A stretch of DNA of 64,000 bases from Rosa chinensis (lineage: Eukaryota; Streptophyta; Magnoliopsida; Rosales; Rosaceae). The notes beneath the pieces are model-generated. The model searched no databases. It had not been told where the DNA came from and saw only the letters and a program-made list of their open reading frames with translations. This document shows positions 47,792 to 58,469 of the stretch, in pieces. Position 1 is the first letter of the stretch. Each line of letters opens with the position of its first letter. The DNA lies in NCBI RefSeq assembly GCF_002994745.2, contig NC_037090.1, positions 4,337,501 to 4,401,500 of the forward strand. Reading direction: 5' to 3'. Made by a program: the position numbers and the translations under genes.

Positions 47792-48645
47792 ATGTCAGAT
47801 TCATGGTCAAATCTTCCTATTGACATCTTCCAGTACGTTGTCGAGCCTCTTTCGTTTAAGTAACTTGTTCGCCTTGGTGCGGTATATATGCAAGGGTTGG
47901 CGGACGTCAGTTGTTGATCATGCAATTCGAAGCCGTCCCAATTTGTATCTGCCACGGCTAATTTCCCATGACCGGAATAGAGTTGATGAGTTGTGTATTG
48001 GAACAATGCTTAACTCATTGTTAGATCCCTCTGAACCTTATTGGCAACATACTCTCTTGAAAAAACATTCAAGAAAAGTACTACGATTGGGCAAAGTTTA
48101 TGCTGTAAAATCCGGTCGATCGGTTGCTTCTGTCGGAAAGAAGGTCGACTGATTGTGCTTCATATGCTGCTGAGTTGTTTTTTTGTAATCCTTTTCTTGA
48201 TGAGATTATTGAACTACCTCCACTACAATTGACTTGAAAAAGGATGAATTACAAACTTAAGATATACTGATATAGCCAGGGGGACGTTCACGACCACACC
48301 TACTTCTCTTGATTGTGTTATCTTTGTAGTATCTCACAGATATTGTAGTACTAGTGTAATTTACAACATGCACACAATTGATCTAGGAGCTAGAAGATGG
48401 ACAACTATTCATACAATTGGCCCTGGTCATGATAGAATTGCTGACGTTGCCTGTGTGGACGAAATCTTCAATTGTAAAAACAACGGATATATTTATCGTT
48501 CAAATTAGCTACCTTCAATAGTTAATATGCATTCCTTCAAATACAATAATTGGGAATACTTCTACTCGATTGATTCGACTCATGGGGAGCTAGCTGTTGT
48601 TGGCGCTCGGCGTAGGTATATATTTGTTTCACATTTACCAGTTTG
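47792..48645 (+). pseudogene. F-box (DUF295-type) pseudogene
   Basis: ATG at 47792 opens an F-box-like start, MSDSWSNLPIDIFQYVVEPL, which meets a stop after 23 codons. The sense then continues in another frame with CKGWRTSVVDHAIRSRPNLY and SRKVLRLGKVYAVKSGRSVA, and later fragments such as RWTTIHTIGPGHDRIADVAC appear in further frames. The order and words match plant F-box proteins with a DUF295 domain (SKIP23-like). Several frameshifts and stops make it clearly dead. Borders are approximate. Confidence 0.75.
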
Positions 48646-49343
48646 ATCGGTCCAAAAAGCGATGGGATACATTTTGGCTGAAGTCAAAGTTCAAGAGAGG
48701 CAAATAGTCACCTTAACATTTGAGATTTTATTGAAGAAGAAGAAGGAGAAAAAAATATGAGGGGACCAAAACCAAAACCAAAACCTCCCATATAAAACAA
48801 GAATAAGTTAAAGGAAAGACAACCTAACGAAAACGAAAATTCTGGATAATTAACATCTTGTAAATATTTTTTTCTAGATGGCCATGACGGGATCTTTGTT
48901 CCGACAGTAGGGGAGGCTAGGGAATTTGCAAACATGGTATTTTTTCAATGAGTTCTAACCAACCGTATGTGGGTTGTCTATGATTTCTAACTAACCATTG
49001 TAATTATACAAGAAAAATTTCCATTGCTTTAGATTTTACTTCAATGGAGCGTGGTTGGCTGCCAAAAGAGTGTGCCATAGCCTAATTTATTATTATTATT
49101 TTTGTGTGAAAATTGACACCTTAATTTTTTTTTTCTTTCTAAAGTACCAACAAAATTCTTGTGATAATTAACTTGTGTTATGGTTAATGACGGAATCAAC
49201 ATTTAACACTAGCTAGGATTAAAATTGAAACCAATCACAAGGATTCCAAAAGAGACTCCACATCCAACTAATCCCTATTAGAGGGAGTGATATGCGAGCC
49301 TATATATAGCTTCTCAAGTACGTAGTAGTCGAATGAATTCACT
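48646..49343. other. Intergenic between the two F-box pseudogenes
   Basis: AT-rich. CTATATATAGC at about 49300 lies some 40 bp before the next F-box start and may be its old TATA box. No gene seen. Confidence 0.4.
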
Positions 49344-49690
49344 ATGGAAACTACTCATAATGATATTCCAATCGAAATATTAGCCTTAGTTGCAGTACGT
49401 CTCCCAATTATTCCTAGCACTGATCTCATTAGGTTTGGTACTTCAGTGTGCAAGTCTTGGCGGCAAGCGTAAGAGCTCGGCGTCGTGCACTTATGCCGTG
49501 GCTAATGAACCTCGTTGGATACGAGTGCTTGGCTAATGGGAGACTATTGGAACGGTTCGATCAACTTCCCGATTTTTGGGAGGCAAATTACCCTGTTAGA
49601 GCAACTTTAAGAAGGGCTGACCCAGAAGGGTGCAACCTGAGCCGGCCTGCCCTAAGGGTGGTAACCCGTCACTGATCTCTGGCGACACTT
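49344..49690 (+). pseudogene. Second F-box pseudogene, truncated
   Basis: ATG at 49344 opens METTHNDIPIEILALVAVRL followed by RFGTSVCKSWRQA, a recognisable F-box, and hits TAA at 49470-49472 after 42 codons. Traces of coding sequence continue in other frames to about 49675. No DUF295 domain follows. It is probably a tandem relative of the pseudogene at 47792. Confidence 0.7.
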
Positions 49691-51177
49691 TATATATCAT
49701 GTTTATTGTTTAGCCATTATATATAATTTTTGGTAATATTATTATGTTGTTTTGCTCCGTTCTAGAGGAAATTGCCTTGTGTGGTTTTTGGAAGTACTCA
49801 AGTTCTAGATTCATTGGGTTCATATTTTTTTTGTCTTTTTCTTTGGGTATTAATGTTATACACCTTTTGTAAAGGAAGTTCTTGAGTGGCTTAATAATCT
49901 ATAAAAGATGCATAAAACTTCTAATTGAAGAAAAAATATTACACATAAAAGAAGTTTTTGCGTGAGTTATAATCTATAAGTACAACATAGATGCATTAAA
50001 TTTTTATTTTAAAAAATAATAGTTTGTTGGATTGATACTTTGATAGTTGCTAATTCAATGTGAGGCTACAATTAAATTATTCGCTTTAGATCTCTAAAAT
50101 GTCAGGACTAACTTTAAGAAAATAAGTGAGAAAACCATTCGACTTGGTTATGTCTCCCTCTTTATTTATTCTTGTTACATTTGGTTTTCTTTCAATAAAT
50201 TTCTCTTACTTTGTTGAGATTTACGTACAATTACTAGTCCTTGGCAAAATTCATGCTTTAAATACAATGATTAAAATTCACATAGCCAATTGGTCATACT
50301 TGTCGAAATTACAAAAAAAAATGTCATTTTATTTGCTAATTGTGAATGTGCAACTTCGATTAAAATTGTTTTCGTTTCTATGTATAGTTTTATAATAATG
50401 TATCTTTCTTCTATCCTTCGTGTGCGTGTGCGTGTGCGAGTGTGAACTGTGAAAGTTCAAAGGACAATTGGACAAAGGGAGGGAATATGTGCGACACAAG
50501 TTAGCCGATAAGAAGGAAAAGTGTTTTGGAGAGTTTGGGGTTATGAGAACAAAGCAGGGGACAAAAGCAAGAGGTCCTCACTCTTTACTCGTTGATTTCT
50601 GATTCAGTCTTAAAAAGAGCGATCTAAAGCATGCCAATCAATGATGACTATGACCATACTTCTTGTTGGAGATTCCAATCTCGTTTTTGATTTGATCTTC
50701 CCCGTACTAGACCACTCACGCTCACACTCACACTACCCCATTCTTCATCTTTCTCGTATATTAAGAAAACAAAGAACCCTAGCCAAGCTATTAACGATCA
50801 ATCACTAGCTAGCTATTAGTTTTATTGCACAAGGAGATCGAACCACGCTCAACTCCAGTGCTCGTTGGTGTTCCTCAACGCATCAACTGACGGTAGATTT
50901 GGACAACTGAGCTCATTTATCAAGCTTTATGTCTTGTAAATCAAAACCTAATCACCTAGCTGGGATTGACCCTATTGTTCCTTGTACATTTTGTGTCTCT
51001 CATTTGGTCTAATCTTACCTTAATTACTTTATCAATCTATATATGTAATTATGATTTGTGAACAAGATTGTTGTACGTGTAGCACCTCTTCCTTGATGTC
51101 TACGGTATATATGATTTACTTAGAGGATATCATTAAGCATTTCACTGGCCAAAAAAAAAAAAAATTTGAGGATAGCA
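49691..51177. other. Intergenic, no gene seen
   Basis: AT-rich to about 50400, then less so to about 51000, with a (GTGTGC)-type tract near 50421-50440. The 89-codon ORF at 50126-50395 is Leu/Ile-rich low-complexity. The stretch 50700-51000 has a promoter-like look (TATATTAAG at about 50756) but I could not find a coding frame or a known microRNA in it. Confidence 0.4.
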
Positions 51178-51194
51178 TTTAAGATTTAGGATTT

Positions 51195-52194
51195 TTTTTT
51201 TTTTGAATGAAATTCAACAATTATATTCCTCATAAGTCAGAATAGGCCGTTACATACTATTCCGTTGTCCTTTAAGACATAGACAGACAAAAAGCTAGTG
51301 GTAGTACCCACATGTGGTACATACATATAGTCCTACTTATTTTACATTCAACTACGTAGAAATAGCGGATATCCTATTTCGGTACTACTCTAGAGGCGCT
51401 AAAGAGACATAGAGCATAAAAATGCCTAGTTTCCTAAAACAAGGAATTATTGTAATTAGACTAACTAAAAACATAAAGATGGGCCAAGGGCAAAAACCCT
51501 AGCCCAAAATTCTGCAATCCAAGTAGCCCAAGAGGAGGGTGCACTCAAGGCCCAGCAGGCATGTCATGGCCCGAGATCCAACCACCACCGCCAGATCACC
51601 CAACCACTAGCGCAGCCCCACCCCCTTGCCTGCTTCGTCCTGTTCCCGGCACCTCGAGTCCTCCACAGTTCACCATGCTAGAAAACCCGACAAAACACAC
51701 CGCCACAAGAAGTATGACAAAACCACTGCCGCAACAAGCCACATCACCAAACGCAGCCCTGCCCCAGTGCCTGCTCCGTCATATCCTCACAGCCCCGAGA
51801 TCGCCCCAGTTAGCCATGCCTGAAAAACCCTGCGAAACACACCCCCACAAGAAACACAACGAAACCAGCACCGCCATAAGCTGCATCACCAAATCCATCT
51901 CGATTTCACCTTCCCCAATCGACGCCGCCAAACGAATTCGAATAGCACCGTCAATCCCAGCTTCTATCAACACGAGATTGGCTACCTCCTAGAGATCTCA
52001 TGCCTGAAAACTCAAAACCACCATCACCTGCAGAAACTTGAGCAACCCAATCAAAGGACAACCAGAACAGCTCATTTAGTCCCCGTCTGACAGCAGAACC
52101 ATGTGACATCAGCGAGACCAAGGCCAGCCGAGGTGCCAGGGCCGCTGCCGGACGAGAAGTTTGCACTTTGGTAGCCACCAAGGTAGGGTTTCTC
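51195..52194 (-). mobile_element. Non-autonomous LINE-like retroposon with 17-bp target duplication
   Basis: TTTAAGATTTAGGATTT occurs perfectly at 51178-51194 and 52195-52211. A T-run continues to 51204 inside the left copy, so the element reads on the minus strand: 5' end at 52194, A-tail at 51195. Long target duplications plus an A-tail are the signature of target-primed reverse transcription. The 1000-bp body is GC-rich in its 5' two thirds and contains two diverged copies of a roughly 150-bp block (about 51601-51740 and 51755-51895). No endonuclease or RT is encoded, so it was mobilised in trans. ORFs at 51561-51992 and 51951-52181 lie inside and show no known domain. Confidence 0.85.
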
Positions 52195-52302
52195 TTTAAG
52201 ATTTAGGATTTAGACAATACTATATAGAGTTTATGTGAAAAATATAGTCATAATTTTTTGGTCAATTTTTCCGTGATATATTATGTTGTTTTCTAACATT
52301 TA

Positions 52303-52643
52303 TGCCACGTTTGGTTCGTGGAAATGAAGCATTAGGAAATGAAATTTGTTTGCTGCATTTGGGACGCAAAAGGAAAGGAAATTGTTTCTTAAAGAAAGGA
52401 AAATAGGAAGGAAAGTGGTTCATTCCAAATCTCAAAGAAATCACTTTCCCACATTCTTTGCTTGCATTTATTACTCTCAACATATTATTTTATTACATTA
52501 TTTACAAACTTTTTTAACAACTTTCCTGATAACTTTCCTTAAGTTACCAAACATCTGAATGGAAAGTTATTGGGAAATTTTCATTTCCCTTCTCATGGGA
52601 AAGACAAATAAATTACTTTCCTTTTCATGAACCAAATGAGGCC
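52303..52643. mobile_element. Tourist-like MITE, GTTTGGTT type
   Basis: The left end TGCCACGTTTGGTTCGTG and the reverse complement of the right end (GGCCTCATTTGGTTCATG) match at 14 of 18 positions. TTA flanks both sides (52300-52302, 52644-52646), as for PIF/Harbinger elements. The 341-bp interior is rich in GGAAA and TTTCC words and non-coding. Confidence 0.75.
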
Positions 52644-52961
52644 TTATGGATCTTTCTAAATCAATACTTGAGACTTGCAGCATTTCTGAACTCCCAACTC
52701 GATCTACTTAATTGGATTGGAATGAAAGGTAATATTTAAAATTAATATAAAAAATTAAGATATAAAAAAATTAAGATGTGTTGTCAATTCATTATAGAGA
52801 GAAAGAGAGGAGAGGGGGAAATGCGTGCACAATGTCATTAGAGAATGAGGCATCAACGAACTCCTTAAATTCTGCGGCTCACTTAAATTTTCTTTTTGGT
52901 GAAATAAAAGACAAAGACGCATACAGAGCAATATTAGTCAGCAATGCCATCATAAAAGACC

Positions 52962-54413
52962 TAGGAATGAGCAAACGGGGAATTCCCCCGCCCCCGCGCC
53001 CCCGCTCCCGCCCCCGCACCCAAATTCCCCCGCGCCCCTGTTCCCCGTCTGGGGATATTATCAGATGGGGGATTCCCCGCCCCGCCCCCGCGGGTAATGG
53101 GTTCCCCACCCCCGCCCCCGCCCCCCGCATTGGTCTTTTTTTTTTTTTTTTTCTTTTTTCTATCTTTTCAGTTTTTTTTTTTTCCTTTTCTTTTTTGACA
53201 AAAAATAATTTTTTTATTCTTTTTATTTTCATCATTGTTTTGGTCGATTGAGTATTTCAAATGCTTGAGACAGTGTTTAAGAAAGAAATTGTTTGTTTAG
53301 TCACGATGAAGCAATACGTTTAAAACAAATATTTATTTCTATAAAACAATTTTCACAACCTGGCGATTAAATGTAAAGTAATAAAATCCCGCTGCGTCTT
53401 CTCTCTTATTTCTATAAATCCCGCTGCGTCTTCTCTCTCTTTTTTTTTTTTTTTTTTTGGCAAAAATCCGGCTGCGTCTTCTCTAACAGCCAAAATCACA
53501 AATCACAATTATATGATAATCCAACGGTCTGATCCTCAAGGATCGCCTAGAGGATCATCTTTACCAATTTATACGATGATCCAACGGTCAGATCCTCACG
53601 GATCGCCCTTAGGATCATCCTCTCAAAACTATATGAAGATCCAACGGTTGGATCGTCCCGGATCGTCCTTAGAATCATCCTCACAAAATTATACGACGAT
53701 CCAACGGTTGGATCCTCAAGGATCGCCTAGAGGATCGTCTTTTCACAATTATACTATGATCCAACGGTCAGATCCTCACGGATCGCCCTTAGGATCATCC
53801 TCTCAAAATTATACAAAGATCCAACGGTTGGATCGTCCCGGATCACCCTTAGAATCATCCTCACAAAATTATACGATCATCCAACGGTTGGATCCGCAAG
53901 GATCACCTAGAGGATCGTCTTTTCACAATTATACTATGATCCAACGGTCAGATCCTCACGGATCGCCCTTAGGATCATCCTCACAAAATTATACAAAGAT
54001 CCAACGGTTGGATCGTCCGGATTGCCTTTAGAATCATCCTCACAAAATTATACGACAATCCAACGGTCGGATCCTCCCGAATCACTTTGAAGGTGTATTC
54101 TGGATGGGAAAGATAAATACCCCGTATAAGTTTTCTGTTTTTTTTTTAGAATAAGAAAATTATAAAAATGCCATATATGTTGGTTGAAAAATAATAGTTC
54201 TCAATTTAAAAAAAAAAAAAAAAAAAAGATAAACGGGGACCCCGCATGGGTAATGGGAAACCCCGCCCCCACCCCCGCACCCCCGCGGGGGAAATAAGTG
54301 CCCCCACCCCCGCCCCCGCACATGTGATGGGGAACCCCGCCCCCGCCCCCGCTTGACAAATGCGGGGAAAACCCGCGGGTACCCCGCCCCCCACCCCCGT
54401 TTGCTCATTCCTA
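52962..54413. mobile_element. Non-autonomous hAT element with internal minisatellite
   Basis: TAGGAATGAGCAAACGGGG at the left end has an exact reverse complement at the right end. AAAAGACC lies outside both ends (52954-52961, 54414-54421): an 8-bp duplication as in hAT transposition. Total length is 1452 bp. Next to each terminus is about 150 bp of C-rich, GGGGA/CCCCGC-rich sequence, on the plus strand at both sides, broken by T-rich tracts (53131-53220) on the left and an A-run (54211-54229) on the right. Three copies of GCTGCGTCTTCTCT lie at 53390-53485. The centre is the minisatellite listed separately. There is no transposase. Confidence 0.9.
53517..54087 (+). repeat. 60-bp minisatellite in a 180-bp higher-order pattern
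   Basis: About 9.5 copies of an exactly 60-bp unit, each starting GATCCAACGGT. Three unit types alternate A-B-C, A-B-C, A-B-C, distinguished by CTCAAGGATC, CTCACGGATC and CGTCCCGGATC after the start; units three apart are more alike than neighbours. Many units contain GATCCAACGGTTGGATC, whose 8-bp halves are inverted around one base. As 60 is a multiple of three, one frame stays open for 172 codons, which is a consequence of the period and not evidence of a gene. Confidence 0.95.
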
Positions 54414-54481
54414 AAAAGACCCCATACCTCTCAAAGACGGGCTATTGGAAGTGAACATGTATCTAACATGAATCTAAAGTG

Positions 54482-55183
54482 TTTATCACCATATTTCTCT
54501 AGCGAGGAATATGATTAACTCATTGGTTTTGTATTGCCAAAATTTACACAACTTGCTAGTTCGTATAGTTCATACTATTGTTGAATACCTTGTTCAAAAT
54601 TATGAAAATCCCAATTTATTTAGTTTTTTAAATAAAAGAAGTCAAAGGATAGTATCTATTTGGAAGCCTCAATTTCTGACCAAAAATAAAGAGATTTGGA
54701 TTAAGAAATTAAATTGTGGTACACACTTGAAACAGAACACGCGTGAATCGTGATCGGGTGAAAACAATTAATTCACTGTAATAACCCCACATCAAAGCCA
54801 AGCATAAAGGAGGCCTGCTCCTGGAGGTGACTGTTCACCAATTAAGCTTAACTAGTAGTCCAGTACTGTACCTGACCATTATTTTTCGGGTCCCAAACCC
54901 TAACAACTGTGACCATATCAGTCCATAAATTGCCCTCTGGTCCCTGACCTAATTGTCCCCCGGACACCCCATCCCTCTGTTTTTGGGGACCCAGTTCAGC
55001 TACGTCCTCCTCAGAAACCATCATCGGTGAACAGAAGCCCGATATTTTTTGGCCATTTCCCTCTGAGAAATATCTTGCTCACATGATAATCATAGAGATA
55101 TGTATATAAGAAGCAGGTGAGATTCCAGCTTTCGTTGAAGACGAGTACCCTGTTCTCAAATCTCTGAAACAAGAAAGAGAGAG
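54482..55183. other. Intergenic, no gene seen
   Basis: AT-rich. The 80-codon ORF at 54511-54753 is not recognised. Confidence 0.4.
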
Positions 55184-55470
55184 ATGAGCTCAGACAGATC
55201 AAAGGGTTCGATCCGATCTCAGGCGCAAAGGGGTAAAAGCTTGACTTTACTTCTCACAAGATTTGTGATTTTTTCTCTGTTTGAAAGTAATGAGAAAATG
55301 GGTACACGGTACGGTGCTTATGCCCTAGGGTTTGGTTATCTTACATTCTTATGCATGCAAAACTGAAACTGAGCAAGAAGATGGCCAAAATGAAGTGGCT
55401 TGAGCTGGAGAAGATAAGGTTCCAAATAGATAGCGAGACTACAGGATTAGACAAGATGTCCAAACCTTAA
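55184..55470 (+). CDS. Possible small gene, structure unresolved
   Basis: ATG at 55184 opens MSSDRSKGSIRSQAQRG after a purine-rich leader, with a donor-like GGGTAAAAGC right behind. About 150 bp downstream a second open stretch reads MAKMKWLELEKIRFQIDSE and ends at about 55469. Splicing the two would give a basic, partly amphipathic protein of about 50 residues, but I could not fix the acceptor. The unspliced frame runs for 60 codons to 55366. No family recognised. Confidence 0.25.
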
Positions 55471-58269
55471 TAATTAGTTCTGTTTGTCAACAAAACAAGA
55501 TTAGTCGGAGAGAAACTTCAAATATTTGGTTTATACTATTCGATGAGATCATGTTTAATAAATTCTAGAATGTAACAAACCCTAAATTGTGTAACTTTTT
55601 CCGGAGAGATTCTGATTGATGTCCCTTTCTCCCATCTTGTATTTTCTTCTTCTTTATATAAAGTTTTATTTTGCCAAAATAGAAATTGTGTAACAAACCC
55701 TAGAGTAATGGTTTGACCATGACATCAATTCTTACTCTAAAATTTGACTAGAGAAAAAACAATAAGAAAAGTTAATGACACAGATGGGAAAATTAAGTTG
55801 AACTGTATATAGTAATTATGAAAATGGCACATGTATTATGCTCTGAAATTTACGAGTAAAACTTGTATTAGTCATGCGCCATCAATACTTTGATATATGC
55901 CTCTTATTGTCATCCTGATATTTAACGCCGATCGTCAACATCTTTTTTGATGTATGATATTTCACTTTTTATGTTTTTTTTTTATAAATTTCGCTCATAT
56001 TTTTATTTTTTGTAGGATCATTCCATCATTCTTTATGGATTAATTGTTTTACCCATTCTACTCCTACATCGAATGCTATCCGTTGCTTCTTTAATTATGA
56101 ATGATCTAAAAGCAAATCATTCTACCCATTGCCCTTGCTTTTAAGAATTCGAATGTTCACTTCACAGGGTTCAACACAGTGGCTACATATTTTGGTTCAC
56201 AGCCTATTAGATTTGAACCATAAAAGTAAGATTAACGAAATGCATAATTTAACCACACCTACACAGTATCACACAAAATGCTCATAAACTATAGCTCTTG
56301 TCCTTCTTTTTGTTGGATCTCCACTCATTAAACAAGTTCACTAGTCAAAAATTAGGGTTAAAAAGCCATTAATTGTGAGCAACCCAATGATAGGCATGAA
56401 CCATCTTTAATAGGGTTAAATTCTTTTGTAACTTTGTGGTGTGTGGTGGGGGATTCCTTTTTGTCACTATTGCAAGCATCTTTATTTTTATTTTTTTTTG
56501 TCTTTGGTTTTTCTACCCAGAGAAAGAAGAAAAAGATAAATCCTTGATGGGACATTTTTTCTTTTCTGGTTTCCTTTTTAACCCCAAAGAGAAATAAAGA
56601 AGAGCTACAAGGACAACAATTTCTTCAGGGGTTAGGCTTTTAAGGAAAACAACCAATAATTTGGTTGCAAAAGAAGGGGCTCAAAACCCAGAGCATCATT
56701 CTCTCCTCTTCTTCTTTTTTTCACATCAGAGAAAGATCTTGACGATCTCTGGTTAGCTTTGAAATGCTTTTGGCGATTTCTCATTGGCATCATCTTGAAT
56801 TGGCGATTGTGCCCTTAGTCCAATTCTATATTTTCCCCAGTTCAAATAGGGTCAAACTGACAACCATGGCCACTGACAGGTCTTAAAAAAAAAAAAAAAA
56901 ATGGAGGACACTAACCCGGAAATAGGGATCAGCTAATGAGCTATAGATCTTGCCAATCTCGTGCTGGGCTTAAAAGATTCCTACTTTGCTGTACTTGACA
57001 ATAAGCTAAAAGAGGAGGACTAAAATATAACTAGAGGAAGGAGAAGATGAACAACCTATTGTTGGTGTAGTAGGTAGGGATTATGCTGAAGTTGAGTTGT
57101 AATCCTCAAATCATGTAGCTAAAATGAGAAAAGAAAACATGGGATTAGGTACTGCGCCTTAAAAAGTTTATGTTACGTTTAAGTATTGATGCATTAACTT
57201 GAAAGTTTGCCGACCGTCCATTACCATCTCATGTACTTAATGTTGTAATGTATCAAGAATTTCTCCTACAATCATTATGAAGATTCAATTCATGTTGTTT
57301 CTTCCCAAGTTGTAAATGAATCTTGGAGTTTCGGTCTTTTAGCTGCTTGAAATTAAGGAATAGACAGGGCAAAAAGTCTCCTCATCTCCCATAATTTGTT
57401 GAAGAAAATAAAAGAATCGAGAGAAAGTCAAAACTACCTTATCAAAATTAAAACAAACGCGAAAAACAAAAATCATCAAAAATATAGTTTCGTAGACTTG
57501 AACGTTCGCTGTTACAGTACACAAGTACAACGTGAGACATCAAATCCCACCATACTAAATTAACAGGAGCAGAACTTTAATACACCAAATCTTCTTCAAT
57601 CACAATACTTTTACAAAAGATATGTGAAAATCATATTTGCAACTAATAAATACGGCCCAAAAAAATGCCCCACTCCACCCATCTTGAAGTTTAAGCAAAG
57701 AAAAACATATGCAACTAACTAAATATTTATTGCACACTTGCAATTGCAGACATTAATAATGCAATAAAAAAATTTGTTGAGCCTATAATTTGGACTTTAA
57801 ACGAAGGAAAACACATGCAATTGAGCAGTATTAACTTATTGAGAAGAAGACATGAATTATGCACTAGCTACATTGATTGAAGCCTACACTATAATTGAAG
57901 TAGGACATTTGACTGATCAATCAAGCTGTGGGTTGGAAAAGGGCCAGCCTTTGGAGCCTAGTGTTCATCCCCACCACCATCACGGCTCATGATCCCAGAA
58001 CATCAGAGGGCCCATAGCTAATTCATCTCTACTAAGTCCCTCTAATCATGTCTTCCATTTTTTACAACATTAATCAAGCTAAGCACTTGCCCTAGGTCCC
58101 TAAATTTAAATTATAAAGCCCTGTACTCTGGACCCTGGACATGAAATTTTTACAGAGAGCCGTGTAAAGCCAAGCTACCACCAGTTGTTCTTTTTCAATT
58201 TTTTATATGCCTTGCTGCCGGAGTAACCGACTTCACTCTTCCTCTCTGTCTCTCTGTCGCTTTTAGGCT
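55471..58269. other. Intergenic, HIPP promoter at the right end
   Basis: About 2.8 kb of AT-rich DNA. Minus ORFs at 56358-56555 and 57339-57530 have no recognisable content. No gene seen. Confidence 0.45.
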
Positions 58270-58276
58270 TTTATCA

Positions 58277-58286
58277 ATATATAAAA
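58277..58286 (+). promoter_or_regulatory. Probable TATA box of the HIPP gene
   Basis: ATATATAAAA lies about 190 bp upstream of the ATG, in front of a CT- and CA-rich leader. Sequence match only. Confidence 0.5.
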
Positions 58287-58469
58287 ACTTGAAAAGAGTG
58301 TGTGTTCGTTTCACAAACCCAACAGAGCAAGAAAGCTAAAGAAAAATATACCAGTGTTCAATGCTCACCAACCGACCCTAAGGTCTTAGCTCTCTCTTAT
58401 ATCCTCAGCTCCACACACACTCCAAAACCATTTGCCCATTTCTGAGACTCTCTCACTCTCATAAAGAAA

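Larger units (their letters stand above)
52832..54481 (+). pseudogene. Short ORF interrupted by the hAT element
   Basis: From ATG 52832 a frame reads MSLENEASTNSL and on through EIKDKDAYRAILVSNAIIKD, at which point the hAT element begins. Beyond the right target duplication the same frame continues PIPLKDGLLEVNMYLT and stops at a TGA. So the pre-insertion sequence held one open frame of a little under 70 codons. I do not recognise the peptide. It may be a gene fragment rather than a whole gene. Confidence 0.35.

Noticed and set aside
51561..51992. 143-codon Pro/Thr-rich ORF
   Set aside because: It lies inside the minus-strand retroposon and follows its GC-rich internal duplication.
53513..54031. 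172-codon ORF with regular 20-residue repeats, as a repeat protein gene
   Set aside because: The frame is open only because the DNA unit is 60 bp. It lies inside a hAT element and has no promoter or known motif.
53517..54087. CRISPR-like regular array
   Set aside because: Units are contiguous without unique spacers, in a plant genome.
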